From: Burkholderiaceae bacterium
Lineage (GTDB): Bacteria; Pseudomonadota; Gammaproteobacteria; Burkholderiales; Burkholderiaceae_E
Direction of reading: 5' to 3'
DNA length: 64,000 bases
Assembly: GCA_027493945.1 (NCBI GenBank)
Contig: JAOSJU010000001.1
Location: 992,001-1,056,000 of the forward strand
Position numbers and translations under genes: made by a program. Position 1 is the first letter of the stretch; each line of letters begins with the position of its first letter. The notes under the pieces are model-generated. The model ran no database searches. It worked only from the letters and a program-made list of their open reading frames with translations, and was not told where the DNA came from. Positions 27,357 to 38,081 of the stretch are shown in pieces.

Positions 27357-29178
27357 TCAAACGTAGTCCTTGTACTTGTCGAGGAAGCGCACCGGCTTCG
27401 ACAGCGCGTCGCGGCGGAACGGGTCGCCCAGTTCGCGCGTGCACATGATCTCGACGATGCAGGTCTTGCGCTCGTTCATCTGCATGTCCACCGCGCGCTT
27501 CAGCGCCGGGCCGACGTCCCCGAGCCGGTCGACCACGATGCCCTCGGCGCCCATCGCCTTCGCGATCTCCGCGAAGCTCGGGTTGTCGAGCTCGCCGGCG
27601 ACGAAGCGACGGTTGTAGAAGTCGACCCGGTTCTTCTTCTCGGCGCCCCACTGGCGGTTGTGGAACACGACCGCGGTGACGGGAATGTCGTGGCGCACGC
27701 AGGTCATCGTCTCCATCAGGCTCATGCCCCAGGCGCCGTCGCCGGCGTAGGAGATCGCCGGGCGATGCGGCGCGGCGACCTTGGCGCCGATGATCGTCGG
27801 GAACGCGTAGCCGCAGTTGCCGAAGCTCATCGCCGCGAAGAAGCTGCGCGGCTTCTCGAAACGCAGGTAGCTGTTGGCCACCGAGTTGATGTTGCCGATG
27901 TCGGTGGACACCATCACGTCGGCCGGCATCGCCTTCTCCAGCTCGCGCAGCACCTGCCGCGGGTGCAGGTACTGGCCGCCGGAGAACGGCTTCTCGCCGC
28001 TTTGCTCGGCGATCATGTCGAGGCTGTACGGGTCGCGCTCGTGGGTCCACTCGTCGAGCTCTTTTTCCCAAGGCCGCCTTCTCGGCGGCGACCGTGGCGG
28101 CGCGCTGCGCCTTGGTCGCGTCGCAGGCGAGCGTGCGATTGGCCAGGCGCTGCACGAGCGCGGTCGCCGCAGCCCTGGCGTCGCCGCAGATGCCGACCGA
28201 GATCTTCTTCACCAGGCCCAGCATCTTGTTGTCGGCGTCGATCTGGATGATCTTCGCGTTCTTCGGCCAGTAGTCCATGCCGTGCTGCGGCAGCGTGCCG
28301 AACGGGCCCAGCCGCGAGCCCAGCGCCACGACCACGTCGGCCTGCGCCATCAGCTTCATCGCCGCCTTCGAGCCCTGGTAGCCCAGCGGGCCGCACCACA
28401 ACGGATGGCTGGCCGGAAACGAATCGTTGTGCAGGTAGCTGTTGACCACCGGGGCGCCCAGCCGCTCGGCCAGCGCCTTGCACTCTTCCACGCCGTCGGC
28501 CATCACCACGCCGCCGCCGGAGATGATCACCGGGAACTTCGCCTGCGCCAGCAGGTCGGCCGCCTCGTTCAGGCTCGTCTCGCCGCCGGGGCCGCGATCG
28601 AGCCGCGAGGGCATCGGGATCTCGGCGTTGATCTCGCCGTAGAAGTAGTCGCGCGGGATGTTCAGCTGCGTCGGACCCATCTCCGACATCGCGCGATCGA
28701 AGCAGCGGCCGGTGAACTCGGCCATGCGCGCCGGATGCGTGACGTGCCCCTGGTACCTGGTGAACTCCTGGAACATCGGCAGCTGGTCGCATTCCCGGAA
28801 GCCGCCTAGCCCGATCGTGCCCGTGCCGGTCTGCGGCGTGACGATCACCACCGGGGTGTGCGCCCAGTAGGCCGCCGCGATCGCGGTCACGCAGTTGCTG
28901 ATGCCGGGGCCGTTCTGGCCGATCACCACGCCGTGGCGGCCGCTCACGCGCGCGTAGCCGTCGGCCATGTGGCCGGCGCCCTGTTCGTGCACCACCGGAA
29001 TCAGGCGAATGCCGGCCGGCGCGAAGATGTCCATCGCATCCATGAACGCCGAGCCCATGATGCCGAACATGTCGGTGACGCCGTTGGCCACCATCGTCTC
29101 GACGAACGCCTCGGAGGGCGTCATTTTCTGGACGCCCTTCACCACCGAGCGGGCGTTTCCGGGGGCTTGCTTGCTCAT
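27357..29178 (-). CDS. xsc: Sulfoacetaldehyde acetyltransferase (one frameshift)
   Basis: ThDP enzyme that converts sulfoacetaldehyde and phosphate to acetyl phosphate and sulfite. About 606 aa after repair, the usual Xsc length. The N-terminal region MTPSEAFVETMVANGVTDMFGIMGSAFMDAMDIFAPAGIRLIPVVHEQGAGHMADGYAR binds pyrimidine, with the Glu of HEQGAGH catalytic. The C-terminal ThDP motif is GDGAWGMSLMETMT, with NRQWGAEKKNRVDFY after it. The frame breaks at 28068-28073, where CCAAGG stands for CCAGG, giving AAWEKELDEW. It is the first gene of the tau operon. The 4-kb neighbour pta would supply the next step. Confidence 0.9.
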
Positions 29179-29388
29179 CGTGTCTTCTCCTGGGGCGATG
29201 GAACGGTTGGGTGAAGGCCTAAGGCGCTACCGGATTCCGGTACGAAATGTTCGATTTAACGATCCGATCGGCGAAACTGTATCGGACGATTTCGGGACTC
29301 GTCAACGTCCATTTCGAAATCAGATATGCAATAGATCAGATTTCGGAATCCCGGTATGATGGGGTCTTCCCGAGTCGAGGTAGCCGGC
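29179..29388. promoter_or_regulatory. Divergent xsc / cobS-like promoter region with repeated TTTCG-type motifs
   Basis: About 210 bp between two divergent starts, markedly AT-rich for this genome. It contains a perfect palindrome ATTTCGAAAT (29311-29320), a near palindrome GATTTCGGAATC (29339-29350) and GATTCCGG followed by TACGAAAT (29233-29248). The CCGGTA word recurs in the fpr-iclR intergenic region. These could be operators for the IclR regulator or another sulfonate-responsive factor; no -35/-10 pair was assigned. Confidence 0.5.
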
Positions 29389-30370
29389 ATGACCCTCCCC
29401 GCCCTGTCCGAACCCGAGCTGATGGTGCCGGTGCGCGCCGTGTTCGGCATCGATTCCGACCTCGAAGTGCCCGCCTTTCGCGAGCGCGACGACCACGTCC
29501 CCGACGTCGACGACGCGTACCGATTCAACCCCGAGGTCACGCTGGCCATCCTCGCCGGCTTCGCCCGCAATCGCCGGGTGATGGTCCAGGGACTGCACGG
29601 CACCGGGAAATCGACGCACATCGAGCAGGTGGCCGCGCGGCTGAACTGGCCCTGCGTGCGGGTGAACCTCGACGGACACGTGAGCCGCCTCGACCTCGTG
29701 GGCAAGGACGCGATCGTGGTGCGCGACGGCCTGCAGGTGACCGAGTTCCGAGGAGGGCATCGTGCCCTGGGCGCTGCAGCGCCCGGTGGCGCTGGTGTTC
29801 GACGAATACGACGCCGGGCGCCCCGACGTGATGTTCGTGATCCAGCGCATCCTGGAGCGCGACGGCCGCTTCACGCTGCTCGACCAGAACCGGGTGATCC
29901 GCCCGCACCCGTATTTCCGGCTGTTCGCCACCTCGAACACCGTGGGCCTGGGCAACCCGAGCGGGATGTACCAGGGCACGCAGGCGCTGAACCATGCGCA
30001 GATCGATCGGTGGAACATCGTGGCCACCCTCAATTACCTGCCGCGCGACGAGGAAGTCGCGATCGTGCTCGCACGCGTGCCCTCGAAGGCGCACGAGCGC
30101 GGGCGCAAGCTGATCGAATCGATGGTCGCGCTGGCCGAGCTCACGCGCAAGGGCTTCGCTGCCGGCGACCTCTCCACCTTGATGTCGCCGCGCACCGTGA
30201 TCACCTGGGCCGAGAACTGCGAGATCTTCCACGACCCGGCGCTCGCCTTCCGGCTGGCCTTCCTGAACAAGTGCGACGAAGTCGAGCGGCCGATCGTCGC
30301 CGAGTACTACCAGCGCTGCTTCGGCGAGGAACTCGACGAATCGCAGGCCGCGGGGGCCGGGCCGCGGTGA
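29389..30370 (+). CDS. CobS-like AAA+ ATPase (one frameshift)
   Basis: MoxR-type AAA+ ATPase closely resembling the CobS subunit of aerobic cobaltochelatase, about 326 aa after repair. The N-terminal VPAFRERDDHVPDVDDAYRF is followed by Walker A VMVQGLHGTGKSTHIEQVAA, the LDLVGKDAIVVRDGLQVTEF block and Walker B PVALVFDEYDAGRPDVMF, then RLFATSNTVGLG. The frame breaks at 29748-29753 (CCGAGG for CCAGG). The chosen ATG has GAGG upstream; ATGs at 29356 and 29359 are alternatives. It is coupled to the CobT-like gene. No CobN is in the window, so cobalt insertion is not assured. Confidence 0.85.
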
Positions 30371-32120
30371 CCAGCGCGCCGCAGCAGGCCAGCGCGCAGC
30401 AGCAGGCGCGCCGCCAGCAGCGCATCGAGGAATTGTGCGCGGCGTCGATCCGCGCGCTCACCGGCGACGCGCAGCTGCACTACCGCGGCAGCACGCTGCA
30501 CCGCGGGCATGCGCCGCTGCGCTTTCTCGCCCCGCACCTGCGCGACGACTCGGTGGCCTCGGGCTTCGAGGACTTCGGCTCGCGGCGCGGACTGGCCGAC
30601 GCGATGGCGCTGCGCCTGCGCCATTCCGATCCGGCGCTGCACCGGGAGCTCGCTCCCGCCGATCCGGTCGAGCGCCCGGTCTTCGAGATGCTCGAGCAGT
30701 TGCGCGTCGAGACGCTGGCGCCCGGGGAGATGCCCGGCGTGGCCGCGAACCTTCGGCATCGCTTCGAGCAATGGTCGCGCGCGTTTCACGCGTCGCGGCT
30801 CACCGAGACGCGGCTCGGGCTGCTGATGTACGCGCTGGCGCAGAGCTGCTGGTCGATGCTGAACGGCGAGCCGCCGCTCGCGGAGACCGAGGAGATCATC
30901 GAGACCACCCGCGCGAAGCTGGGCCGCGCGCTCGCCGGCACGCTGGCCGGAATCCGGCGCGAGCGCGCCGACCAGCGCGCATTCGCTGCGTACGCGCTGC
31001 GTATCGCCGCGATCGTCGGCGCGATGGTGCGCGCGGCCGAGGCGCAGCAGGCGAGCGAACGCGATGTGCGCAACGACAACGACGAGGACGTGCCGGCCGC
31101 GTTCGCGTTGCTGCTCGACTTCGAGCAGAACGACGGCGACGGCATCGCGAGCGCGACGAGCGGCCAGAGCCAGGTTTTCGACGCCGGCGGCGAAGGCTAT
31201 CGCGCGTACACCACGCGCTACGATCGCGAGATCGACGCGGCGCCGCTGGTGCGCCGCGAACTGCTGCGCGAATACCGCGAGCGGCTCGACCAGCGCATCG
31301 CCGCCAGCGGCATCCACCTGGCGCGCCTGTCGCGCCTGCTGGCCGCGATCCTCGCCACGCCGCGACGCGACGGCTGGAGCTTCGGCGAGGAGGAAGGCTA
31401 CGTGGACGGCGCGCGGCTGGCGCGGCTGGTCAGCGCGCCGGCCGAGCGCCGGCTGTTCCGGCTCGAGCGCCATCGGCCGGTGGCCGACTGCGCGCTCGCG
31501 TTCCCTGGTCGACTGCTCGGGCTCGATGAAGGAGCACGTCGAGCCGGTGGCCATGGTCATCGACGTGATGGTGCGCGCACTCGAAGCCGCGGGCGCGGCC
31601 ACCGAGGTGCTCGGCTTCACCACCGGCGCCTGGAACGGGGGCGCCCGTACCGCGAGTGGCTCGCGCGCGGCCGGCCTGCGCATCCCGGGCGCCTGAACGA
31701 GCTGCTGCACATGGTCTTCAAGAGCGCCGATCGCAACTGGCGGCGCGCGCGCACCGATCTCGCCGCGCTTCTGAAGCCCGACCTGTTCCGCGAGGGCATC
31801 GACGGCGAGGCGCTCGACTGGGCCTGTGGCCGGCTCATGCAGCGCGCCGCACGGCGCCGCATCCTGGTCGTGATCTCCGACGGCTGCCCGATGGACAGCG
31901 CGACCGCGCTGGCCAACGACCGCTTCTACCGGACAACCACCTGAAGGAGGTGGTCGCGCGCCACGAGCAATCGGGCACGGTCGAAGTGCTGGGGCTGGGC
32001 GTCGGGCTCGACCTGAGCCCGTTCTACCGGCGTTGCCTGGCCACCGACCCCGCCGAGCCGATCGGCAACGAGCTGTTCCTGTCGATCGCCGGCCTGATCG
32101 CCGGGCGGCGCCGGCGCTGA
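30367..32120 (+). CDS. CobT-like VWA-domain protein (three frameshifts)
   Basis: Partner of the CobS-like ATPase, about 584 aa after repair. The N-terminal part is helical with an RHSDPALHRELAPADPVERPVFEMLEQLRVETLA segment typical of CobT; an acidic stretch (NDNDEDVPAAFALL) follows. The C-terminal VWA domain has the MIDAS motif DCSGSMKEHVEP and VVISDGCPMDSAT. Frames change at 31503-31508 (CCCTGG for CCTGG), 31637-31641 (a G lost from a run) and 31929-31932 (CCGG for CCTGG). GTG start overlapping the cobS-like stop. AAA+/VWA pairs of this type insert metals or remodel enzymes; the target here is unknown. Confidence 0.82.
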
Positions 32121-32165
32121 AGCACGGTCCGGCGCGATCGTTGCGCCGTCGCCGACGAACGCGTG

Positions 32166-33185
32166 TCAGGCCTGCGCAGCTGCCGCTTCGGCCGCCTGCG
32201 CCTGGACCACGGTGACCGCGATCACGTTGAACACGTCGTCGGCGCAGCACCCCCGCGACAGGTCGTTGGCCGGGCGGTTCAGCCCCTGCAGCATCGGCCC
32301 GACCGCGATCGCGCCGCCCAGGCGCTCGGCCAGCTTGTAGCCGATGTTGCCCGCGTCGAGATCGGGAAAGACGAGCACGTTGGCCGCGCCGTTCACGCGC
32401 GATCCGGGCAGCTTGCGCGCCGCGATCTGCGGCACCAGCGCCGCGTCGAGCTGCACCTCGCCGTCCACCGGCAGATCCGGGCGGCGCTCGCGCACCAGCC
32501 GCGTGGCTTCGACCACCTTGTCGACCATCGGATGGCGCGCGCTGCCGGCGGTGGAGAACGACAGCATCGCGACTCGCGGATCTTCCATCAGCAGGCTGCG
32601 CGCGTTGCCGGCGGCCGCAATCGCGATCTCGGACAGCGCCTGCGCGTCGGGATCGACCACCAGCCCGCAGTCCGAGAAGATCAGCCCGCGGCGCACCCTG
32701 TGCCAGGGCTCGGCGAAGATCATCAGGAAAAAGCTCGACACCAGCTTGCAGCCGGGCGCCGGACCGATCACCTGGATCGCGGTGCGGACCACGTCGGCCG
32801 TGGTGCGTACCGCACCGGCCACCGAGCCGTCGGCATGGCCCAGCCGCACCATCAGATCGGCGAAGCACAGCGGGTCGCATACCGCGGCGCTCGCCTGCCC
32901 GGAGGTCATCCCCTTGCCGCGGCGCAACTCGAACAGTGCCTCGGCGAACGCTGGCGCGAGCGGCGAGGCCTGCGGATCGACGATCTCGACGCCCGCGAGG
33001 TCGACCCCTTCGCGGGCCGCGGCTTCGCGGATCGCCGCGCCCGCGCCCACGATGATCGGCCGCGCCACGGCCTCGCGCGCGGCCCGCGACGCCGCCTGCA
33101 GCACGCGGACGTCTTCGCCTTCGGAGAGCACGATGCGGCGTGGCGCCGACCGGGCGCGTTCGACGATGCGGTCGATGGGGTTCAT
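32166..33185 (-). CDS. pta: Phosphate acetyltransferase
   Basis: A 339-aa single-domain Pta (PTA_PTB family) that turns acetyl phosphate into acetyl-CoA. Motifs: [16 protein letters not shown] at the N-terminus, [62 protein letters not shown], and [21 protein letters not shown] near the end, all standard. In sulfonate degraders Pta follows Xsc; here it is separated from xsc by the cobST-like pair but probably does the same job. Divergent from the VapBC pair. Confidence 0.9.
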   Translation of the reverse strand: MNPIDRIVERARSAPRRIVLSEGEDVRVLQAASRAAREAVARPIIVGAGAAIREAAAREGVDLAGVEIVDPQASPLAPAFAEALFELRRGKGMTSGQASAAVCDPLCFADLMVRLGHADGSVAGAVRTTADVVRTAIQVIGPAPGCKLVSSFFLMIFAEPWHRVRRGLIFSDCGLVVDPDAQALSEIAIAAAGNARSLLMEDPRVAMLSFSTAGSARHPMVDKVVEATRLVRERRPDLPVDGEVQLDAALVPQIAARKLPGSRVNGAANVLVFPDLDAGNIGYKLAERLGGAIAVGPMLQGLNRPANDLSRGCCADDVFNVIAVTVVQAQAAEAAAAQA

Positions 33186-33223
33186 GCTTGCTTCTTCTCG
33201 AATAAAGAGATGTTACGTTCCTG

Positions 33224-33229
33224 ATTATA
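33224..33229 (-). promoter_or_regulatory. Possible -10 element for pta
   Basis: TATAAT on the minus strand, 39-44 bp before the pta start, in an AT-rich patch. No convincing -35 hexamer was found at 17 bp. Confidence 0.35.
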
Positions 33230-33329
33230 AAATTTTATCCGACTACGGCTGAAAATCCTGGAAGAAGCCACAAATCGCACGAATATCGTGCACACTTGTT
33301 CCGTGTACCTTTCGGATCGGAGATTGCCC

Positions 33330-33551
33330 ATGAAGAACATCACCCTCACCGCAGACGAAAGCCTGATCGAGGCGGCACGTGAACGGGCGCGCGCCGAGCA
33401 CACGACCCTGAACGAGCAGTTCCGGCGCTGGCTCGCCGACTACGCCGGCACCCATGAACGCATGCAGCGTTACGACGAGACGATGGTGCAACTGCGCGGC
33501 AAGTTGAAGCTGGGCCGCAAGCTGACCCGGGAAGAGATGAATGAGCGCTGA
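33330..33551 (+). CDS. vapB: VapB-like antitoxin
   Basis: A 73-aa protein beginning MKNITLTADESLIEAARERARAEHTTLNEQFRRWLADYAG, a ribbon-helix-helix-like N-terminus typical of VapB-type antitoxins paired with PIN toxins, and a charged C-terminus (KLKLGRKLTREEMNER). Stop overlaps the next start by 11 bp. A start 42 bp upstream is less likely, since the RHH strand begins at MKNITL. Confidence 0.78.
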   Translation: MKNITLTADESLIEAARERARAEHTTLNEQFRRWLADYAGTHERMQRYDETMVQLRGKLKLGRKLTREEMNER

Positions 33552-33966
33552 AGACTTCATCGACACCAACCTCTTCATCTACCACCTGGACGCGAGCGAC
33601 CCGCGCAAGCAGGCGATCGCCGAACGCATCGTCCGCCAGGCACTGCTGCACGGCAATGCCTGCATCAGCCATCAGGTGATGCAGGAATGCCTGAATGTCG
33701 TGCTGCGCAAGGCGCAGGTCACGCTCGACATCGCGCAGGCTCGGGCGTACCTGGAAACGGTCCTGGCCCCGCTGCTTCGCGTGTCGGCGAGCGTGGCGCT
33801 CTATCAGCGCGCGCTCGACGTACAGGCGCGCTGGCGCTTCGGCTTCTACGATTCTCTGATCGTCGCGGCGGCCCTCGCGGCCGGTTGCACGCGTCTGATC
33901 AGCGAGGATCTGCAGCACGGCCAACGGATCGAAACCCTGACGATTCACGATCCGTTTCGCGCGTAA
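33541..33966 (+). CDS. vapC: VapC-type PIN-domain toxin
   Basis: A 141-aa PIN-domain nuclease. Catalytic acidic residues: FIDTNLFIYHLDASD (first), VMQECLNVVL (second) and RFGFYDSLIVAAALAAGCTRLISEDLQHGQ (third and fourth). Overlaps the antitoxin and ends 8 bp before apaH, so it may be transcribed into apaH. Confidence 0.85.
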   Translation: MSAEDFIDTNLFIYHLDASDPRKQAIAERIVRQALLHGNACISHQVMQECLNVVLRKAQVTLDIAQARAYLETVLAPLLRVSASVALYQRALDVQARWRFGFYDSLIVAAALAAGCTRLISEDLQHGQRIETLTIHDPFRA

Positions 33967-34719
33967 GCATCCGTATGAGTGCCGAAACCTGGGCCATCGG
34001 CGACCTGCAGGGTTGCCTCGACAGCCTGCTGCGCCTGCTGCCGCAGTTGCCCGCCGATGCCCGCATCTGGATGCCCGGCGACATCGTCAACCGCGGCCCG
34101 CGCTCGGCCGACAGCCTGCGCTGGGCGATCGCGCAAGGCGAGCGGCTGGTCACGGTGCTGGGCAACCACGACCTGCACCTGCTGGCGGTGGCCGCGGGCA
34201 TCCGCCGCGCGCACCGCACCGACACGCTCGACGACATCCTCGCCGCGCCCGACCGCGACGCGCTGATCGACTGGGTGCGCTCGCGGCCGCTGGCGCACTT
34301 CGAGCATGGGTGGCTGATGGTGCACGCCGGCGTGCTGCCGCAGTGGTCGGTCGCGCGCACGCTCGAACTGGCCGCGGAGGTACAGCGCGTGCTCTCCGGC
34401 CCCGATTGGATGGGGTTCCTGCGCGAGATGTACGGCAACGAGCCGGCGCGATGGAGCGAGTCGCTGCGCGGCAACGACCGGCTGCGCGTGATCGTCAACG
34501 CGCTCACGCGCATCCGCTTCTGCACGCCCGACGGCCGCATGGATTTCGCCGCCAAGGAAGGGCTCGACTGTGCCCCCGACGGGCACCTGCCGTGGTTCGA
34601 AGTGCCCGGGCGGGCGAGCGTGGGCACCCCGATCGTGTTCGGCCACTGGGCGGCGCTCGGCTACATGAACCGCCCCGACCTGCTGTCGATCGACACGGGT
34701 TGCGTCTGGGGGCGCGAGC

Positions 34720-36115
<1,396 letters not shown>

Positions 36116-36130
36116 CGTTCGGAGGCTCCG

Positions 36131-37159
36131 TTATCGATCGATACGGTGGTATTCACGGAACCACGCGACGAAGGCCCGCAGGCCCTCGTCGAGCGGCATC
36201 TTCGGCGTGAAGCCGGTGATCCGCGCAAGCTTGTCGGTCGACGAGAACGTGCGCTCGACGTCGCCGGGCTGCATGCCCATCTCGTTGCGCAGGGCGCGCC
36301 GGCCAGTGATCGCCTCGAGGCGTGCGATCAGTTCGTTGACGCTCACCGGGTCGCTGCGCCCGAGGTTGACCACCTCGAACGGCGCCCAGCTGGTGTCGGG
36401 CCCGTCGGCATTCCAGTCGGCCGGGTTCGCCGAGCTGCTCGCCTCGCGCGGCGCATCGATCAGCCGCACCGTGGCCTCGACCGTGTCGTCGATGTGGGTG
36501 AAGTCGCGCGACAGCACGCCGCCGCCGTAGACGTCGATCGGCTTGCCGCGGAGCATCGCGTCGGTGAACTTCCAGATCGCCATGTCGGGGCGGCCCCAAG
36601 GCCCGTACACGGTGAAATAGCGCAGCCCGGTGACCGGCAGCGCGAACAGGTGCGCATAGCTGTGCGCCATCAGCTCGTTGGCGCGCTTGGTGGCCGCGTA
36701 CAGGCTCACCGGATGGTCGACCGGGTCGCGCTCGGAGAACGGCAGCTTGCGGTTTGCGCCGTAGACGCTCGAGCTGCTCGCGAAGACCAGGTGCCGCACC
36801 TCGAGACGCCGGCAGGCCTCGAGCATCACCGCCATGCCGGCGAGGTTGCTGTCGGAATAGGCCATCGGGTTGATGAGCGCATAGCGCACGCCGGCCTGCG
36901 CGGCCAGGTGCACCACCTGTTGCGGGCGGTGCGTGTCGAACAGCGCGTCGATCGCCGCGCGATCGGCGACGTCGGCCTCGTGGAACGCGAAGCCGTCGAA
37001 GCCTGCGAGCGTGGCCAGCCGCGCGCGCTTGAGCCGCGGATCGTAGTAGTCGTTCAGGTTGTCGATGCCGACCACGCGGCGGCCGTCGGCCAGCAGGCGA
37101 CGGCACAGGTGCATGCCGATGAAACCGGCCGCGCCGGTGACGATGACGGGAGCGCTCAC
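36131..37159 (-). CDS. UDP-glucuronate 4-epimerase
   Basis: Extended SDR epimerase of 342 aa. NAD-binding VTGAAGFIGMHLCRRLLADG (residues 7-26), NLNDYYDPRLKRARL (the UDP-GlcA epimerase signature), VHLAAQAGVRYALINP, SSSSVYG and catalytic Tyr-x3-Lys in YAATKRANEL; RYFTVYGPWGRPDMA is typical of GalE/CapI-type epimerases. Directly upstream of ugd (15 bp), so the two make UDP-glucuronate and its C4 epimer, probably for the polysaccharide locus. Confidence 0.87.
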   Translation of the reverse strand: MSAPVIVTGAAGFIGMHLCRRLLADGRRVVGIDNLNDYYDPRLKRARLATLAGFDGFAFHEADVADRAAIDALFDTHRPQQVVHLAAQAGVRYALINPMAYSDSNLAGMAVMLEACRRLEVRHLVFASSSSVYGANRKLPFSERDPVDHPVSLYAATKRANELMAHSYAHLFALPVTGLRYFTVYGPWGRPDMAIWKFTDAMLRGKPIDVYGGGVLSRDFTHIDDTVEATVRLIDAPREASSSANPADWNADGPDTSWAPFEVVNLGRSDPVSVNELIARLEAITGRRALRNEMGMQPGDVERTFSSTDKLARITGFTPKMPLDEGLRAFVAWFREYHRIDR

Positions 37160-37213
37160 TGGACTGCTTCGGAAATGGACGAGGGTAACAGAGGAGGCAC
37201 GCGGGGCCTCGAA

Positions 37214-37537
37214 TCAGGCGAAGCCGAGGAACAGCGCAAGCGCGCGGGTGACCGCGAGCATCCGCGTGTCGTCCACCCTGCCGATCTGCTGCCCCAGTTT
37301 CGCACCGGGAATTGTCTGCGCCTTGTCGATCATGACCTGCGACGGATGTCGCAAACCGGTCGATACGTCGGCCGGCAGCGCGATGCGGAACAGCGGCGCA
37401 TCGCGCAACTCGCGGGTGATCGGCAGGATCGTCACCGACGGATGCTCGGCAAAGAGGTCCGACTGGATCACCAGCGCAGGCCGCGGTTTGCCGTAGTCGC
37501 CCGACAGCGCGACCGTGACGACGTCGCCGCGCCTCAT
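37214..37537 (-). CDS. mazF: MazF/PemK-type toxin
   Basis: A 107-aa endoribonuclease toxin. It starts MRRGDVVTVALSGDYGKPRPALVIQSDLF (the MazF core strand with RPALVIQ), then SVTILPITRELRDAPLFRI and SGLRHPSQVMIDKAQTIP-like text, GQQIGRVDDTRMLAVTRALALFLG. The 12-residue upstream extension overlaps the antitoxin gene and is not conserved. ATGA overlap with the antitoxin. Confidence 0.85.
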   Translation of the reverse strand: MRRGDVVTVALSGDYGKPRPALVIQSDLFAEHPSVTILPITRELRDAPLFRIALPADVSTGLRHPSQVMIDKAQTIPGAKLGQQIGRVDDTRMLAVTRALALFLGFA

Positions 37538-37743
37538 CTCCAGCCGGTGCGATCGGCCGCCGCGTCGAGCCATTCGAGCACGGCTGCCTCATGCGGATCT
37601 TCGCGCAGCAACGCAGACTGGCGCCGGCACTCGCCCACGAAGCCCGGACGCCGCGCATCGGGCACCCAGATCTGGATCGGGCGCAAGCCGGCCGCACGCA
37701 GCTCCTCGCGGTGGCGACGAACCCGTTCGGCAACGTTGCTCAC
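37534..37743 (-). CDS. mazE: MazE-family antitoxin
   Basis: A 69-aa protein with a GTG start: SNVAERVRRHREELRAAGLRPIQIWVPDARRPGFVGECRRQSALLREDPHEAAVLEWLDA. This is the antitoxin MazE family of RHH-like type (short basic N-terminal helix, RPIQIWVPD strand). Its stop overlaps the mazF start. Confidence 0.78.
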   Translation of the reverse strand: MSNVAERVRRHREELRAAGLRPIQIWVPDARRPGFVGECRRQSALLREDPHEAAVLEWLDAAADRTGWR

Positions 37744-37827
37744 GGCCGCGTCTCCCGAGGGCCGCTGCCCAGGTAGTCGAAGTGTTTCATGTAACGGATT
37801 CTAGTTAGCGCGCGACACCCGGTCAAT

Positions 37828-37875
37828 CGGCCGTTCGGTCTATCGATCGTTCGGCCTATCCGTCGTTCAGCCCGT
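37828..37875. repeat. Three imperfect 16-bp direct repeats before mazE
   Basis: Units CGGCCGTTCGGTCTAT, CGATCGTTCGGCCTAT and CCGTCGTTCAGCCCGT follow each other without gaps, 85 bp upstream of the mazE start. Each centres on CGTTCGG. They may be operator sites of the antitoxin or of a regulator of nearby genes. Confidence 0.45.
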
Positions 37876-37920
37876 GGAGCACCGAACGCCCGCCGGTCCC
37901 CGAACGAAATCCCGGCGCTC

Positions 37921-38081
37921 AGAACGTGTGAAGCAATCGGCCGCGCCCGGAAGGCGCGCCAGGAAGTGCCCGGGCGAGGCGCAAAGCGCAGCCATATCGG
38001 TTGATATGGCGAGCATTTGCAACGAAGCACGGGCACTTCCTGGCGTGCAAGACGGGAGCGGATGATTGCTTCACACGTTCT
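37921..38081. repeat. 161-bp nested inverted repeat (hairpin or MITE-like element)
   Basis: Three sets of arms nest in one element. The outer arm AGAACGTGTGAAGCAATC (37921-37938) pairs with 38064-38081, exactly over 18 bp. The middle arm CGCCAGGAAGTGCCCG (37957-37972) pairs with 38030-38045, exactly over 16 bp. The inner arm GCCATATC (37991-37998) pairs with 38003-38010 around GGTT. The right end touches the pyrX stop codon (38081-38083), and GCGCTC occurs near both borders. It could act as a long hairpin terminator, a REP/MITE-type mobile element or an RNA structure. Confidence 0.75.

Noticed and set aside
29356..31944. One long frame that merges the CobS-like and CobT-like proteins
   Set aside because: The fusion comes from the extra base at 29748-29753; the two genes overlap by 4 bp and are standard separate partners.
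30307..32880. A long minus-strand open frame overlapping the cobT-like gene and pta
   Set aside because: Amino-acid composition is that of a shadow frame; it covers two genes in different frames that have good motifs.
33288..33329. An N-terminal extension of the VapB-like antitoxin
   Set aside because: The 14 extra residues are not conserved and the RHH strand begins at MKNITL.
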